A DNA stretch of 64,000 nucleotides from Amycolatopsis japonica (GTDB taxonomy: Bacteria; Actinomycetota; Actinomycetes; Mycobacteriales; Pseudonocardiaceae): the NCBI RefSeq assembly GCF_000732925.1, contig NZ_CP008953.1:3534001-3598000 (forward strand), written 5' to 3'. The position numbers and the translations under genes were made by a program. Each line of letters opens with the position of its first letter. Position 1 is the first letter of the stretch. The notes beneath the pieces were generated by a model. It was not told the origin of the DNA. It was given only the letters and a program-made list of their open reading frames with translations, and did not search any database. Positions 8,546 through 17,261 of this stretch are shown in pieces.

Positions 8546-10555
8546 TCAGTCGGTCTCGGCCAGCGCCTCCGCGAACTGGGCGGCGTAGAGCCGGGAGTAC
8601 GCACCACCGGTGAGCAGCAGCGTTTCGTGGTCGCCCTGTTCGACGATCGACCCGTTCTCCATCACCAGGATGACGTCCGCGTCGCGGATGGTGGAGAGCC
8701 GGTGCGCGATGACGAAACTCGTCCGTCCCTCGCGCAGCGAATTCATCGCCCGCTGGATCAGCACCTCGGTCCGCGTGTCGACCGAACTGGTGGCCTCGTC
8801 GAGGATGAGGATCGCGGGCTTCGCCAGGAACGCCCGTGCGACGGTGATCAGCTGTTTCTCGCCGGCACTGACCGTGCCGCCCTCGTCGTCGATCACCGTG
8901 TCGTAGCCGTCCGGAAGGGTGCGGACGAACCGGTCGACGTGGGTCGCCTTGGCCGCCGCCACGATCTCGTCCTGCGTGGCGCCCGCGGAACCGTAGGCGA
9001 TGTTCTCCGCGATCGTGCCGCCGAACAGCCACGCGTCCTGCAGCACCATGCCCGTTTTGGCGCGCAGGTCTTCGCGGTCCATCCCGGCGATGTCGACGCC
9101 GTCGAGGGTGATCCTGCCGCCGTCGAGTTCGTAGAACCGCATGAGCAGGTTGACCAAGGTGGTCTTCCCCGCGCCGGTCGGGCCGACGATGGCGACGGTG
9201 TGCCCCGGTTCGACGGTGAGCGACAGGTCCTCGATGAGCGGTGTGTCCTCGGCGTACCGGAACGACACGTGCTCGAACTCGACCTGACCCCGCACCTGCT
9301 CGACCCGCGCGGGTTCGGCGGGTTCCGGCTCCTGCTCGTCCGCGTCGAGCAGCGCGAAGACCCGCTCCGCGGACGCGATACCGGACTGCAGCAGGTTCGC
9401 CATGCTGGCGATCTGGGTGACAGGCTGGCTGAACTGCCGTGAATACTGGATGAACGCCTGGACATCACCGAGCGACAGCGTCCCGGACGCCACCCGCAGC
9501 GCGCCGATCACGGCCACCAGCACGTAGCTCAGGTTGCCGATGAACATCATCGCGGGCTGGATGGTGCCCGAGATGAACTGCGCCTTGAAGCTCGCGCCGT
9601 AGAGCGTGTCGTTGTGCTCGCGGAAGACCTCCTCGGCCTCCTGGCGGCGGCCGAACACCTTGACCAGCGAGTGCCCGGTGTACATCTCCTCGATATGCGC
9701 GTTGAGCCGTCCGGTGGTGGACCACTGCTTGATGAACTGCGGCTGCGCCTTCTTGCCGATCTTGGCCGCGACGATCACCGACGCCGGCACCGAAAGCAGC
9801 GCGACCAGCGCGAGCACGGGCGAGATGACGAACATCATCACGAGCACGCCGACGACCATCAGCAGCGACGACACGATCTGCGCGAGGGTTTGTTGCAGTG
9901 ACAGCGCGAGGTTGTCGATGTCGTTGGTCGCCCGGCTCAGCACCTCGCCGCGCGGCTGGCGGTCGAAGTAGCTCAGCGGGAGCTTGGCGAACTTCTCCTC
10001 GATCCGTTCCCGCAGGTCGAACACCGCCCGCTGGACCAGGTTCGTGGTCAGCCGCGCCTGCAGCAGCGAGAAGAACGACGCCACGATGTAGAGCAGCAGC
10101 ACCCACAGCAGGACCTGGCCGACGGCGTCGAGATCGATGCGCTGGCCCGGGACGAAGTCGATCCCCGAGAAGAGATCGGCGAGGGTGTTATTGCCTTCAG
10201 CCCGCAGGCCGGCGATCACCTGCTCTTTGCTCACCCCCGCGGGCATGTCCTTCGCGACGACACCCGCGAAGATGAGGTCCGTCGCCATGCCGAGGATTTT
10301 CGGCCCGATGACGCTCAGCGCGACACTGGCGACGCCGAACACCAGGATGCCGTACAGCATGGCGCGCTGCGGTTGGAGCAGCCGCAGCAGCCGTTTCAAG
10401 GATCCCTTGAAGTCCAAGGCCTTCTCGGCGGACTGCCCGCCCATGAAGGCGGCGGGGCCGCGGCCGAGACCGCCTCCGCCGGGGCCGGGTCCCCGTGCCG
10501 CGCTCGCGCGCTCGCCCAGGGGTTTGGCCTTCGTAGTGGATTCGGGCGCGCTCAT
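8546..10555 (-). CDS. ABC exporter half-transporter, canonical ATPase subunit
   Basis: 669 aa: a Gly/Pro-rich N-terminal extension, a six-helix exporter membrane domain (about residues 55-365), then an ATPase domain with Walker A (GPTGAGKTTL), signature VSAGEKQ and Walker B ILILDEATSSVD with the catalytic glutamate. The start overlaps the stop of the upstream half-transporter (TGATG), so the two are translated together and very likely form a heterodimer of the LmrCD/BmrCD/TM287-288 type. This partner contributes the catalytic glutamate but has the SAGE-type signature. The substrate is unknown; the TetR gene upstream suggests an efflux role. Confidence 0.9.
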   Translation of the reverse strand: MSAPESTTKAKPLGERASAARGPGPGGGGLGRGPAAFMGGQSAEKALDFKGSLKRLLRLLQPQRAMLYGILVFGVASVALSVIGPKILGMATDLIFAGVVAKDMPAGVSKEQVIAGLRAEGNNTLADLFSGIDFVPGQRIDLDAVGQVLLWVLLLYIVASFFSLLQARLTTNLVQRAVFDLRERIEEKFAKLPLSYFDRQPRGEVLSRATNDIDNLALSLQQTLAQIVSSLLMVVGVLVMMFVISPVLALVALLSVPASVIVAAKIGKKAQPQFIKQWSTTGRLNAHIEEMYTGHSLVKVFGRRQEAEEVFREHNDTLYGASFKAQFISGTIQPAMMFIGNLSYVLVAVIGALRVASGTLSLGDVQAFIQYSRQFSQPVTQIASMANLLQSGIASAERVFALLDADEQEPEPAEPARVEQVRGQVEFEHVSFRYAEDTPLIEDLSLTVEPGHTVAIVGPTGAGKTTLVNLLMRFYELDGGRITLDGVDIAGMDREDLRAKTGMVLQDAWLFGGTIAENIAYGSAGATQDEIVAAAKATHVDRFVRTLPDGYDTVIDDEGGTVSAGEKQLITVARAFLAKPAILILDEATSSVDTRTEVLIQRAMNSLREGRTSFVIAHRLSTIRDADVILVMENGSIVEQGDHETLLLTGGAYSRLYAAQFAEALAETD

Positions 10556-12288
10556 CAGGCGGCCTCCTGCTCGGTCAGCTGGGACAGCACGATCTCCCGG
10601 TAGGTTTCGTTGCCGTCCATGAGTTCGGTGTGCGTGCCGGTGCCGACGACGCGGCCTTCGTCGAGCACGACGATGCGGTCCGCGTGGCGGATCGTGCTGA
10701 CCCGCTGCGCGACGATCACCACGGTCGCCTCGGCGGTCTCGGCCACGAGTGCCCGCCGTAGCGCGGCGTCGGTCGCGTAGTCGAGCGCGGAGAACGAGTC
10801 GTCGAAGAGATAGATCTCGGGGCGCCGCACCAGCATCCTGGCGATCGCGAGCCGCTGCCGCTGCCCGCCCGAGACGTTGGTCCCGCCCTGTGCGATGGGG
10901 GAGTCGAGCCCCTCGGGCATCCGTTCGACGAAGTCCTTGCCCTGCGCCACTTCCAGCGCGTGCCAGAGTTCCTCGTCGGTGGCGTCGGCCTTGCCGTAGC
11001 GAAGGTTGCTCGCGACCGTCCCGGCGAACAGGTACGGCTTCTGCGGCACCAGCCCGACGGCGTCGGAAAGCACGGTCGCGTCCAGTTCGCGGACGTCGAC
11101 GCCGTCGACGCGCACCGAGCCGTCGGTGGCGTCCATCAGCCGGGGGATCAGATTGAGCAGCGTGGTCTTCCCGCTGCCCGTGCTGCCGATGATCGCGGTG
11201 GTCTCACCGGGCAGGGCCAGCAGCGAGATCTCCTGCAGCACCGGCTTCTCGGCGCCGGGGTAGCGGAATTCCACATCGGACAGTTCGAGCCGTCCGTGCA
11301 CCTCGCCTGGGCTCACCGGATTCTCCGGGAGGACGACGCTGGTGTGCGTGTCCAGCACCTCGGTGATGCGCTCGGCGCTGACCTCGGCACGGGGCACCAT
11401 CATGAACATGAAGGTGGCCATCATGACCGCCATCAGGATCTGCATCAGGTACGACAGGAACGCGGTGAGCGCGCCGATCTGCATGCTGCCGTCGTCGATG
11501 CGCAGCCCGCCGAACCACAGCACGGCGACGCTGGACGCGTTCATCACGAGCATCACGATGGGGAACATCAGGGCCATCAGCCTGCCGACGACCAGCGAGA
11601 CGTCCAGCAGTTCGGTGTTGGCCTTCGTGAACCGCCGTCGCTCGTGGGTGTCCTTGACGAACGCGCGGATCACGCGGATACCCATGATCTGCTCGCGCAG
11701 GATCTGGTTGATCTTGTCGATGCGCTCCTGCATCAGCCGGAACGCCGGCCGCATCTTGGCGATGATGACCCCGACCGAGACACCGAGGATCGGCACCGCG
11801 AGCACCAGCAGCCACGAGAGCGTTACGTCCTGGTTCAGCGCCATGATGATGCCGCCGAAGCACATGATGGGCGCCGACACCATCAGGGTGAACGCCATCA
11901 ACGTCAGCATCTGCACCTGCTGGACGTCGTTGGTCGTGCGGGTGATCAGGGACGGCGTCCCGAACTGGCCGACCTCGCGGGCGGAGAAGTCCTGGACCCG
12001 GTGGAAGATCGCGCCGCGGACGTCCCGGCCGACCGCCATCGCGGTGCGGGCGCCGTAGTAGACGGCGCCGATCGAACAAGCGATCTGCACCAGCGACACC
12101 AGCAGCATGACGCCGCCGACACCGAGGATGTAGTCGATGTCGCCCTTGACGACCCCGGAGTCGATGATGTCGGCGTTCAAGGTGGGGAGGTAGAGCCCGG
12201 CGAGGGTCTGGACGAACTGCAGCAGCACGATCAGCCACAGGTCTCGCCGGTACGGGCGCAGGTGAATGCGCAACAACTTCGTCAGCAC
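10555..12288 (-). CDS. ABC exporter half-transporter, degenerate ATPase subunit
   Basis: 577 aa: a six-helix membrane domain (about residues 15-320) and an ATPase domain with Walker A GSTGSGKTTL, a full signature VSGGQRQRLAIARM and Walker B IYLFDDSFSALD. The catalytic glutamate is an aspartate, the hallmark of the degenerate site in heterodimeric exporters. It pairs with the downstream gene, with which it overlaps. GTG start with GGAGAAACC upstream. It lies 30 bp after the TetR gene on the same strand, consistent with one operon. Confidence 0.9.
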   Translation of the reverse strand: MLTKLLRIHLRPYRRDLWLIVLLQFVQTLAGLYLPTLNADIIDSGVVKGDIDYILGVGGVMLLVSLVQIACSIGAVYYGARTAMAVGRDVRGAIFHRVQDFSAREVGQFGTPSLITRTTNDVQQVQMLTLMAFTLMVSAPIMCFGGIIMALNQDVTLSWLLVLAVPILGVSVGVIIAKMRPAFRLMQERIDKINQILREQIMGIRVIRAFVKDTHERRRFTKANTELLDVSLVVGRLMALMFPIVMLVMNASSVAVLWFGGLRIDDGSMQIGALTAFLSYLMQILMAVMMATFMFMMVPRAEVSAERITEVLDTHTSVVLPENPVSPGEVHGRLELSDVEFRYPGAEKPVLQEISLLALPGETTAIIGSTGSGKTTLLNLIPRLMDATDGSVRVDGVDVRELDATVLSDAVGLVPQKPYLFAGTVASNLRYGKADATDEELWHALEVAQGKDFVERMPEGLDSPIAQGGTNVSGGQRQRLAIARMLVRRPEIYLFDDSFSALDYATDAALRRALVAETAEATVVIVAQRVSTIRHADRIVVLDEGRVVGTGTHTELMDGNETYREIVLSQLTEQEAA

Positions 12289-12318
12289 AACGGTTTCTCC
12301 CCAGTGGTGGGTAGGGTG

Positions 12319-12966
12319 TTACTGCTTGTTCGGTTTCTTCACCGGTTCGGGTCCGGTGAGGGACGGGACGCCCGCGGCGGCCTCGTGCAGGAGGACCTCG
12401 AGCGTCTCCAGGAACCGCCCGGTGCCCTCGTTGATCAACCAGCTGAAGAACGCGGTCTTCACCGCGGACTCCACGATGGCCGCCATCAGCCGGGCGTTCA
12501 ACGCGTTTTCCGGGCCCGCGCCCGCCCGTTCCAGGATGGCGTCGGCCAGCACCTGTTCGACCTTGGCGTGCGCCTTGAGGAATTCGCCCTGCATCGACGG
12601 GTGCAGGAGCAGCGACCTGGCCAGCTCGACCGCGTCGCGATTCGGTTCGCCCAAGCTGCCGTAGGCTTCCAGCGTCGCGGTTCCGACCGCTTCCCACAGC
12701 GTCTCTTCGGAAGGCCGCTCGCGCAGCGCCTCGCGCAGGAGTTCCTGCCGCTCGACGATGAACGAGCAGATCGCCTCCTCCTTGCTGGAGAAGTAGTTGT
12801 TGAACGTGCGCGGCGAGACACCCACGGCGTTGGCGATGTCTTCGACGCGTACCTGCTCGACACCCTTCTCCATCGCGAGCCTGAGCGCTGCCTCGCCCAT
12901 GGCGCGACGGGCCGCGCGCTTCTTGCGTTCTCGCAGCCCCAAAGGCGCGGCCGGGTGGGAGGTCAC
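12319..12966 (-). CDS. TetR-family regulator of the ABC exporter
   Basis: An N-terminal TetR HTH (RAARRAMGEAALRLAMEKG, VEDIANAVGVSPRTFNNYFS, SKEEAI) and a helical ligand domain. First gene of the TetR-ABC-ABC operon, hence probably an autorepressor that responds to an export substrate. The GTG at 12966 is chosen because a good promoter ends right in front of it and leaves no room for a leader. Upstream codons in frame are not TetR-like. Confidence 0.85.
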   Translation of the reverse strand: MTSHPAAPLGLRERKKRAARRAMGEAALRLAMEKGVEQVRVEDIANAVGVSPRTFNNYFSSKEEAICSFIVERQELLREALRERPSEETLWEAVGTATLEAYGSLGEPNRDAVELARSLLLHPSMQGEFLKAHAKVEQVLADAILERAGAGPENALNARLMAAIVESAVKTAFFSWLINEGTGRFLETLEVLLHEAAAGVPSLTGPEPVKKPNKQ

Positions 12967-12973
12967 GGCGTCA

Positions 12974-13002
12974 AGAGTAAGGAAAAGTTGCGGGGCACGC
13001 AA
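12974..13002 (-). promoter_or_regulatory. Leaderless promoter of the TetR-ABC operon
   Basis: On the minus strand TTGCGT (12997-13002), a 17-nt spacer and TACTCT (12974-12979), followed after 8 nt by the GTG start codon. The geometry predicts transcription starting at or near the GTG. Confidence 0.55.
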
Positions 13003-13239
13003 ATTTATGCGCAGTCCGCACTTTTCGGACATCACCCGTGGCGTGCAACACGCAAGATGCAGCCGAATGGCCTAGCGCGCCGCGCTCACCAGCCGTAACG
13101 CGTTCGTGACCAGGTCACTGCCAGCGGTTGAACGGAAACCGACTGTGGACACGGATAGTGACTTCTGCTTGCATGGCCGTCGTTGTGCTGGGGAGTGCGA
13201 CACGGGTCCGGGTATGCGAAGAGAAAGAAGTGGAAGCAC

Positions 13240-14466
13240 ATGGTGACGCGGGCTCGAGGCTTGCTTGACCGCTCACGGGTTCTTCTGGACCGTTCCAGGG
13301 TCGCCGCGGCGCAGTTCCTCGCCGCACCGCCCCGGCACGCTCCGTCGGCTCCACCGGTCGAACCGGAAGTGGAGCAGCGGCCTGCCGTGGAAGCGCCGGA
13401 CGCCGGCGCGCTCGCGGGTGTCTGCTCCAACGTCGCGTTGCGCGACCTCAATCTGCTCGACCAGCTGCTCGCGCAGCTGGAGACGATGGAGGCGGGGGAG
13501 GAGAACTCCGACCGCCTCGCCGAGCTCTACCGGCTCGACCACCTGGCCACCCGGTTGCGGCGCAACGCGGAGAACCTGCGCGTGCTCGCCGGCCGGGACG
13601 CCGACGACACGACCGCCGGGATCTCTTCCGTGCTCGACGTGATGCGGGCGGCGATGTCGTCGATCGACCACTACTCGCGGATCACGATCGGCCGCGTCGT
13701 TTCGCTCGGTGTCGTCGGCTTCGCCGCCGAGGACGTCAGCCGGATCCTCGCGGAACTGTTCGACAACGCGGCGAACCAGTCGTCGCCGAGTTCTCCGGTC
13801 AGCGTCAGCGCGCATCTCACCGAACAGGGGAGCGTGCTGATCCGGATCGAGGACGAGGGCATCGGCATGCCGCCGGACCGGCTCGCGGTGCTGAACGAGC
13901 GGCTCGCGGCCGGCCCGGTGCTCGACGACGATTCCGTGCGGCATATGGGACTCGCGGTCGTCGGCAGGCTCGCCGACCGCCACGAGATCACCGTCAAACT
14001 CGACCGCCGCACCCCGCACGGCACGGTCGCCACCGTGCTGCTGCCGGTCCCGGTGGTCTCGGAACTGGCCGAGAAGCAGTGGTCCGGTTCGCAGACCGTC
14101 GTGCTGCCGCAGGCCAGGATCACCAACGGCGCGCCCGTGGGCGGGCCGGTCGCGACGCCGTCCGGGCTGCCGAGGCGCCGCCCGGCCCCCTCGGTGGAGC
14201 CGGAACCCGAACGGAAGCCCAGCCCGCGTCCGCGCTCGGCCTTCCAGCCGCCCGCCGACGGCGGCACCACGGCCAGCGGTCTTCCGCGCCGGGTTTCCCG
14301 CAGTATCAGGACTTTGCCCGACGAACCGGCCCCGCCGACCACCCCGCCCGCCGACGCGGCGGACGGGCACGAGGCGCTGCTGGCCGACCTCGATGCCTTC
14401 ACCGACGGCGAGCGTGCCGCTCTCGACGACCGGCACGAGCGTGAGACCGGAGGAAACACCCAGTGA
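13240..14466 (+). CDS. cvnA: Conservon histidine-kinase-like protein CvnA, short form
   Basis: The kinase-like protein of a conservon (G-protein-coupled-receptor-like complex of actinomycetes). Seen: the DHLATRLRRNAENLRVLAG box typical of CvnA, an HATPase domain with the N box ELFDNAANQSSP and G1 box DEGIGM, then a disordered Pro/Arg-rich tail (residues about 290-400). CvnA is normally a membrane protein with an extracellular sensor and HAMP domain. This one has only about 90 residues before the kinase core and no transmembrane segment, so it appears soluble. ATG 13240 or GTG 13243 follow GGAAG. cvnB overlaps by 4 bp. Confidence 0.88.
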   Translation: MVTRARGLLDRSRVLLDRSRVAAAQFLAAPPRHAPSAPPVEPEVEQRPAVEAPDAGALAGVCSNVALRDLNLLDQLLAQLETMEAGEENSDRLAELYRLDHLATRLRRNAENLRVLAGRDADDTTAGISSVLDVMRAAMSSIDHYSRITIGRVVSLGVVGFAAEDVSRILAELFDNAANQSSPSSPVSVSAHLTEQGSVLIRIEDEGIGMPPDRLAVLNERLAAGPVLDDDSVRHMGLAVVGRLADRHEITVKLDRRTPHGTVATVLLPVPVVSELAEKQWSGSQTVVLPQARITNGAPVGGPVATPSGLPRRRPAPSVEPEPERKPSPRPRSAFQPPADGGTTASGLPRRVSRSIRTLPDEPAPPTTPPADAADGHEALLADLDAFTDGERAALDDRHERETGGNTQ

Positions 14467-14897
14467 CCGCCCAGGACGCGACCACGGATTTCACGTGGCT
14501 GCTCGACGACTTCGTGCGCAAGGTGCACGGCGCCAGCCACGCGCTGATCATGTCCGTCGACGGTTTCCCTTTGACCGCGTCGGAATCGGTGTCCAGTGAC
14601 GACGCCGAGCAGCTCGCCGCCATCGCGAGCGGCCTGCTCAGCCTCGCGGGCAACAGCGCCGCGCTGTTCGGCAAGGGCAACTGCGAGCAGATCATCATCC
14701 GGCTGACCCGCGGGTACTTCCTGTTCATGGGGATCGGTGCCGAAGCGGGGCTCGCGGTGCTCACCGAACCGGACTGCGACATGAAGGTCGTCGCCTACGA
14801 GATGACCCAGTTCATCACCAACGCCGGTCACGCCCTCACCCCCGAGGTGCGAGCGGGGCTCCGGCAGGTCCTGACCGCCCGACGGCCGCAGGCCTGA
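14463..14897 (+). CDS. cvnB: Roadblock/LC7 protein CvnB
   Basis: A 144-aa roadblock/LC7 domain (FTWLLDDFVRKVHGASHALIMSVDGFPLTAS, then EQLAAIASGLLSLA). It acts with the small GTPase CvnD, by analogy with MglB, as regulator or scaffold. Its GTG start overlaps the cvnA stop (GTGA), indicating translational coupling. Confidence 0.92.
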   Translation: MTAQDATTDFTWLLDDFVRKVHGASHALIMSVDGFPLTASESVSSDDAEQLAAIASGLLSLAGNSAALFGKGNCEQIIIRLTRGYFLFMGIGAEAGLAVLTEPDCDMKVVAYEMTQFITNAGHALTPEVRAGLRQVLTARRPQA

Positions 14898-14916
14898 GAA
14901 TCCGGAGAAGGAAGGG

Positions 14917-15300
14917 ATGACCGTGTCCAGCGACCAATCTCCGGACCGGCCCGTCAAGATGCGCAGCCGCAGAATCCGGCCGTACGCGCTGACCGGCGGC
15001 CGGACCAAGAGCAGCCAGCTGCTGCTGGTGGAGACCCTGATCTCGGTCCCGCGTTACGACCCGTCGCTGGCCGAGGCGCTGATGCCCGAATCGCGCTCGC
15101 TGTACGAGCGCGCCCGCGAACGCTCGTCGATCGCCGAGCTTTCGGTGGGACTGGATCTGCCACTGGGTGTGGTCCGGGTGCTCATCGGCGACCTCGCCAC
15201 CCAGGGCGCCGTCTTCGTGCACCCGACGGCCCACGCCTACAACCACGATACGAACGTGCTCGAGAGGATCCTCGATGGACTCAAGCGCCTCCCGGTCTGA
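14917..15300 (+). CDS. cvnC: DUF742 protein CvnC
   Basis: 127 aa with the DUF742 pattern: RIRPYALTGGRT, then a winged-helix-like region ELSVGLDLPLGVVRVLIGDLATQGAVFVH. It is the third conservon component and may link the GTPase to DNA or to partners. AGAAGGAAGG precedes the ATG. Its 3' end overlaps cvnD by 26 bp. Confidence 0.92.
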   Translation: MTVSSDQSPDRPVKMRSRRIRPYALTGGRTKSSQLLLVETLISVPRYDPSLAEALMPESRSLYERARERSSIAELSVGLDLPLGVVRVLIGDLATQGAVFVHPTAHAYNHDTNVLERILDGLKRLPV

Positions 15301-15892
15301 CGCCGATCTGCTGGCGATCTCCGCCAAGATCGTGGTCGCCGGTGGATTCGGCGTGGGCAAGACGACGTTCGTCGGCTCCGTCTCCGAGGTCCCGCCCCTG
15401 AGCAACGAAGCCTGGATGACCGAGGCCGGGGCCGGGGTCGACGAGCTGGTGCCACCCGGAACCAAATCCACCACCACGGTCGCGATGGACTTCGGCCGGA
15501 TCACCCTGCGTGAAGACCTGCTCCTGTACCTGTTCGGCACACCCGGCCAGGCCCGGTTCTGGTTCCTCTGGGACGACCTTTCGCGCGGCGCGCTCGGTGC
15601 CGTCGTGCTGGTCGACACCAGCCGGATCGACCAGTCGTTCGCCGCGATCAACTACTTCGAGAACGATTCGGAGCTGCCGTTCATCGTCGCGGTCAACCAG
15701 TTCGAGGGGATGCCGGTGCACGACCTCGAAGAGGTCCGCGACGCGCTGGCGCTCTCCCCGGACATCCCGCTGGTCACCTGCGACGCCCGCGACCCGAAGT
15801 CGGCGGTCGCGACGCTGCAGGAACTGGTGTCGCACACGTTGTCCCTCGCCGTGGTCTCCGGGCCAGGGCGGGAATTTGCCTCACTTGGCTGA
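15275..15892 (+). CDS. cvnD: Conservon small GTPase CvnD
   Basis: 205 aa of the Ras-like conservon GTPase family. P-loop GGFGVGKTT near residue 20, a switch region around EAGAGVDELVPPGTKSTTTVAMDFG, a DxxG-like FGTPGQ, and the specificity motif AVNQFEG in place of NKxD, as is usual for CvnD. It presumably cycles between GTP and GDP under CvnB and CvnA. The start lies inside cvnC. Confidence 0.92.
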   Translation: MDSSASRSDADLLAISAKIVVAGGFGVGKTTFVGSVSEVPPLSNEAWMTEAGAGVDELVPPGTKSTTTVAMDFGRITLREDLLLYLFGTPGQARFWFLWDDLSRGALGAVVLVDTSRIDQSFAAINYFENDSELPFIVAVNQFEGMPVHDLEEVRDALALSPDIPLVTCDARDPKSAVATLQELVSHTLSLAVVSGPGREFASLG

Positions 15893-15916
15893 ACGGTTCT
15901 GGGAGGAACGCAGAGG

Positions 15917-17143
15917 ATGCGCAAGGTTCTGATCGTCGGTGCCGGGCAGTCAGGGTTGCAGCTGGCCTTGAGCCTGCTGTCCCACGACTACGACGTCACG
16001 GTGATGTCGGCGCGGACGCCGGACGAGATCCGCTCCGGCAAGGTGATGTCGACCCAGTGCATGTTCCATTCGGCTTTGCAGCACGAGCGGGACCACAAGC
16101 TGAACCTGTGGGAGGACGAGACCGTCAAGGTCGAGGGACTCGGCGTTTCCATCGCCGGCCCGGACTCCAGCCGGGTGCTGGACTGGTTCGGGCCGCTGGA
16201 GCACTACGCGCAGTCTGTCGACCAGCGGGTGAAGATGGCGGCCTGGCTGGAACTGGTGGAGGACCGCGGCGGCAAGGTCGTCATCCACGGCGTCACCACC
16301 TCGGATCTGGCTCCGCTGGCGAAGCTGTACGACCTGGTGGTCATCGCGGCGGGCAAGGGCGAACTGGTCCAGCTGTTCGACCGGATCCCGGAGCGTTCGC
16401 CGTACACCGAACCCCAGCGCGCGCTTTCGCTCGCGTACGTCCACGGGCTGGAGCGCCGGCCCGAGCACCCGGACAAGGCGGCGGTGCGGTTCAACATCAT
16501 CCCCGGTGTGGGTGAACTGTTCATGATCCCCGCGTACACGCTGAGCGGGAACTGCGACATCCTGTTCTTCGAAGGGATTCCCGGCGGCCCGCTCGACTGC
16601 TGGGACGACAGGCCGACGCCCCAGCAGCATCTCGACCGGATCCTGTCGCTGATGAAGCAGTTCCTCCCGTGGGAGTACGAGCGTTCGCGGAATGCCGTGC
16701 TGACCGACGACAAGGCGACGCTGGCGGGCGGGTACACGCCGGTCGTGCGGAACGCGGTCGGCAAGCTGGGCTCGGGGACCGCGGTGCTCGGCATGGCCGA
16801 CGTCGTGGTGGCCAACGACCCGATCACCGGCCAGGGCTCCAACAACGCGAGTCACTGCGCGGCGTCCTATCTGGACTCGATCCTCGAACGCGGGGACAAG
16901 CCGTTCGACGAGGAGTGGATGACCGCGTCGTTCGAGAAGTACTGGGAGTACGCCCAGCACGTCACGACCTGGACGAACGCGATGCTGCAGCCGCCGCCCC
17001 CGCACGTGCTCCAGATCATCGGCGCGGCGGGGGAGAACCCCGCCGTGGCGAAGCGGTTCGCGAACGGGTTCTCCGATCCGACCGACTTCCAGCACTGGTT
17101 CCTCGATCCCGCGAAGGCGGAGAAGTACCTGGCCGAGGCCTGA
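15917..17143 (+). CDS. Styrene monooxygenase-like flavoprotein
   Basis: 408 aa, with N-terminal FAD-binding GAGQSGLQLALSLL and the StyA-family region around VMSTQCMFHSALQHERDHKLNLW. StyA enzymes use reduced FAD delivered by a separate reductase to epoxidise styrene or indole. No reductase gene is adjacent. It sits 24 bp after cvnD in the conservon operon, a place often taken by a cytochrome P450 (CvnE), so it may be the output or an accessory enzyme of the conservon. The substrate is unknown. GGGAGGAACG precedes the ATG. A strong hairpin follows. Confidence 0.82.
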   Translation: MRKVLIVGAGQSGLQLALSLLSHDYDVTVMSARTPDEIRSGKVMSTQCMFHSALQHERDHKLNLWEDETVKVEGLGVSIAGPDSSRVLDWFGPLEHYAQSVDQRVKMAAWLELVEDRGGKVVIHGVTTSDLAPLAKLYDLVVIAAGKGELVQLFDRIPERSPYTEPQRALSLAYVHGLERRPEHPDKAAVRFNIIPGVGELFMIPAYTLSGNCDILFFEGIPGGPLDCWDDRPTPQQHLDRILSLMKQFLPWEYERSRNAVLTDDKATLAGGYTPVVRNAVGKLGSGTAVLGMADVVVANDPITGQGSNNASHCAASYLDSILERGDKPFDEEWMTASFEKYWEYAQHVTTWTNAMLQPPPPHVLQIIGAAGENPAVAKRFANGFSDPTDFQHWFLDPAKAEKYLAEA

Positions 17144-17153
17144 TTCCGGTAGT

Positions 17154-17189
17154 GCGACAGTCCCGCGTCCGAGTGTGCGGGACTGTCGC
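17154..17189 (+). terminator. Hairpin terminator of the conservon operon
   Basis: Perfect 13-bp arms GCGACAGTCCCGC (17154-17166) and complement (17177-17189), 10-nt loop, 10 nt after the monooxygenase stop codon. Confidence 0.7.
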
Positions 17190-17261
17190 GGTGCGCCGTT
17201 TCGGGCTACCGTTGTCACCGTGCGTGAGTACGGTCGGTGACGGCAGCGGAGGTGCGGCTCG

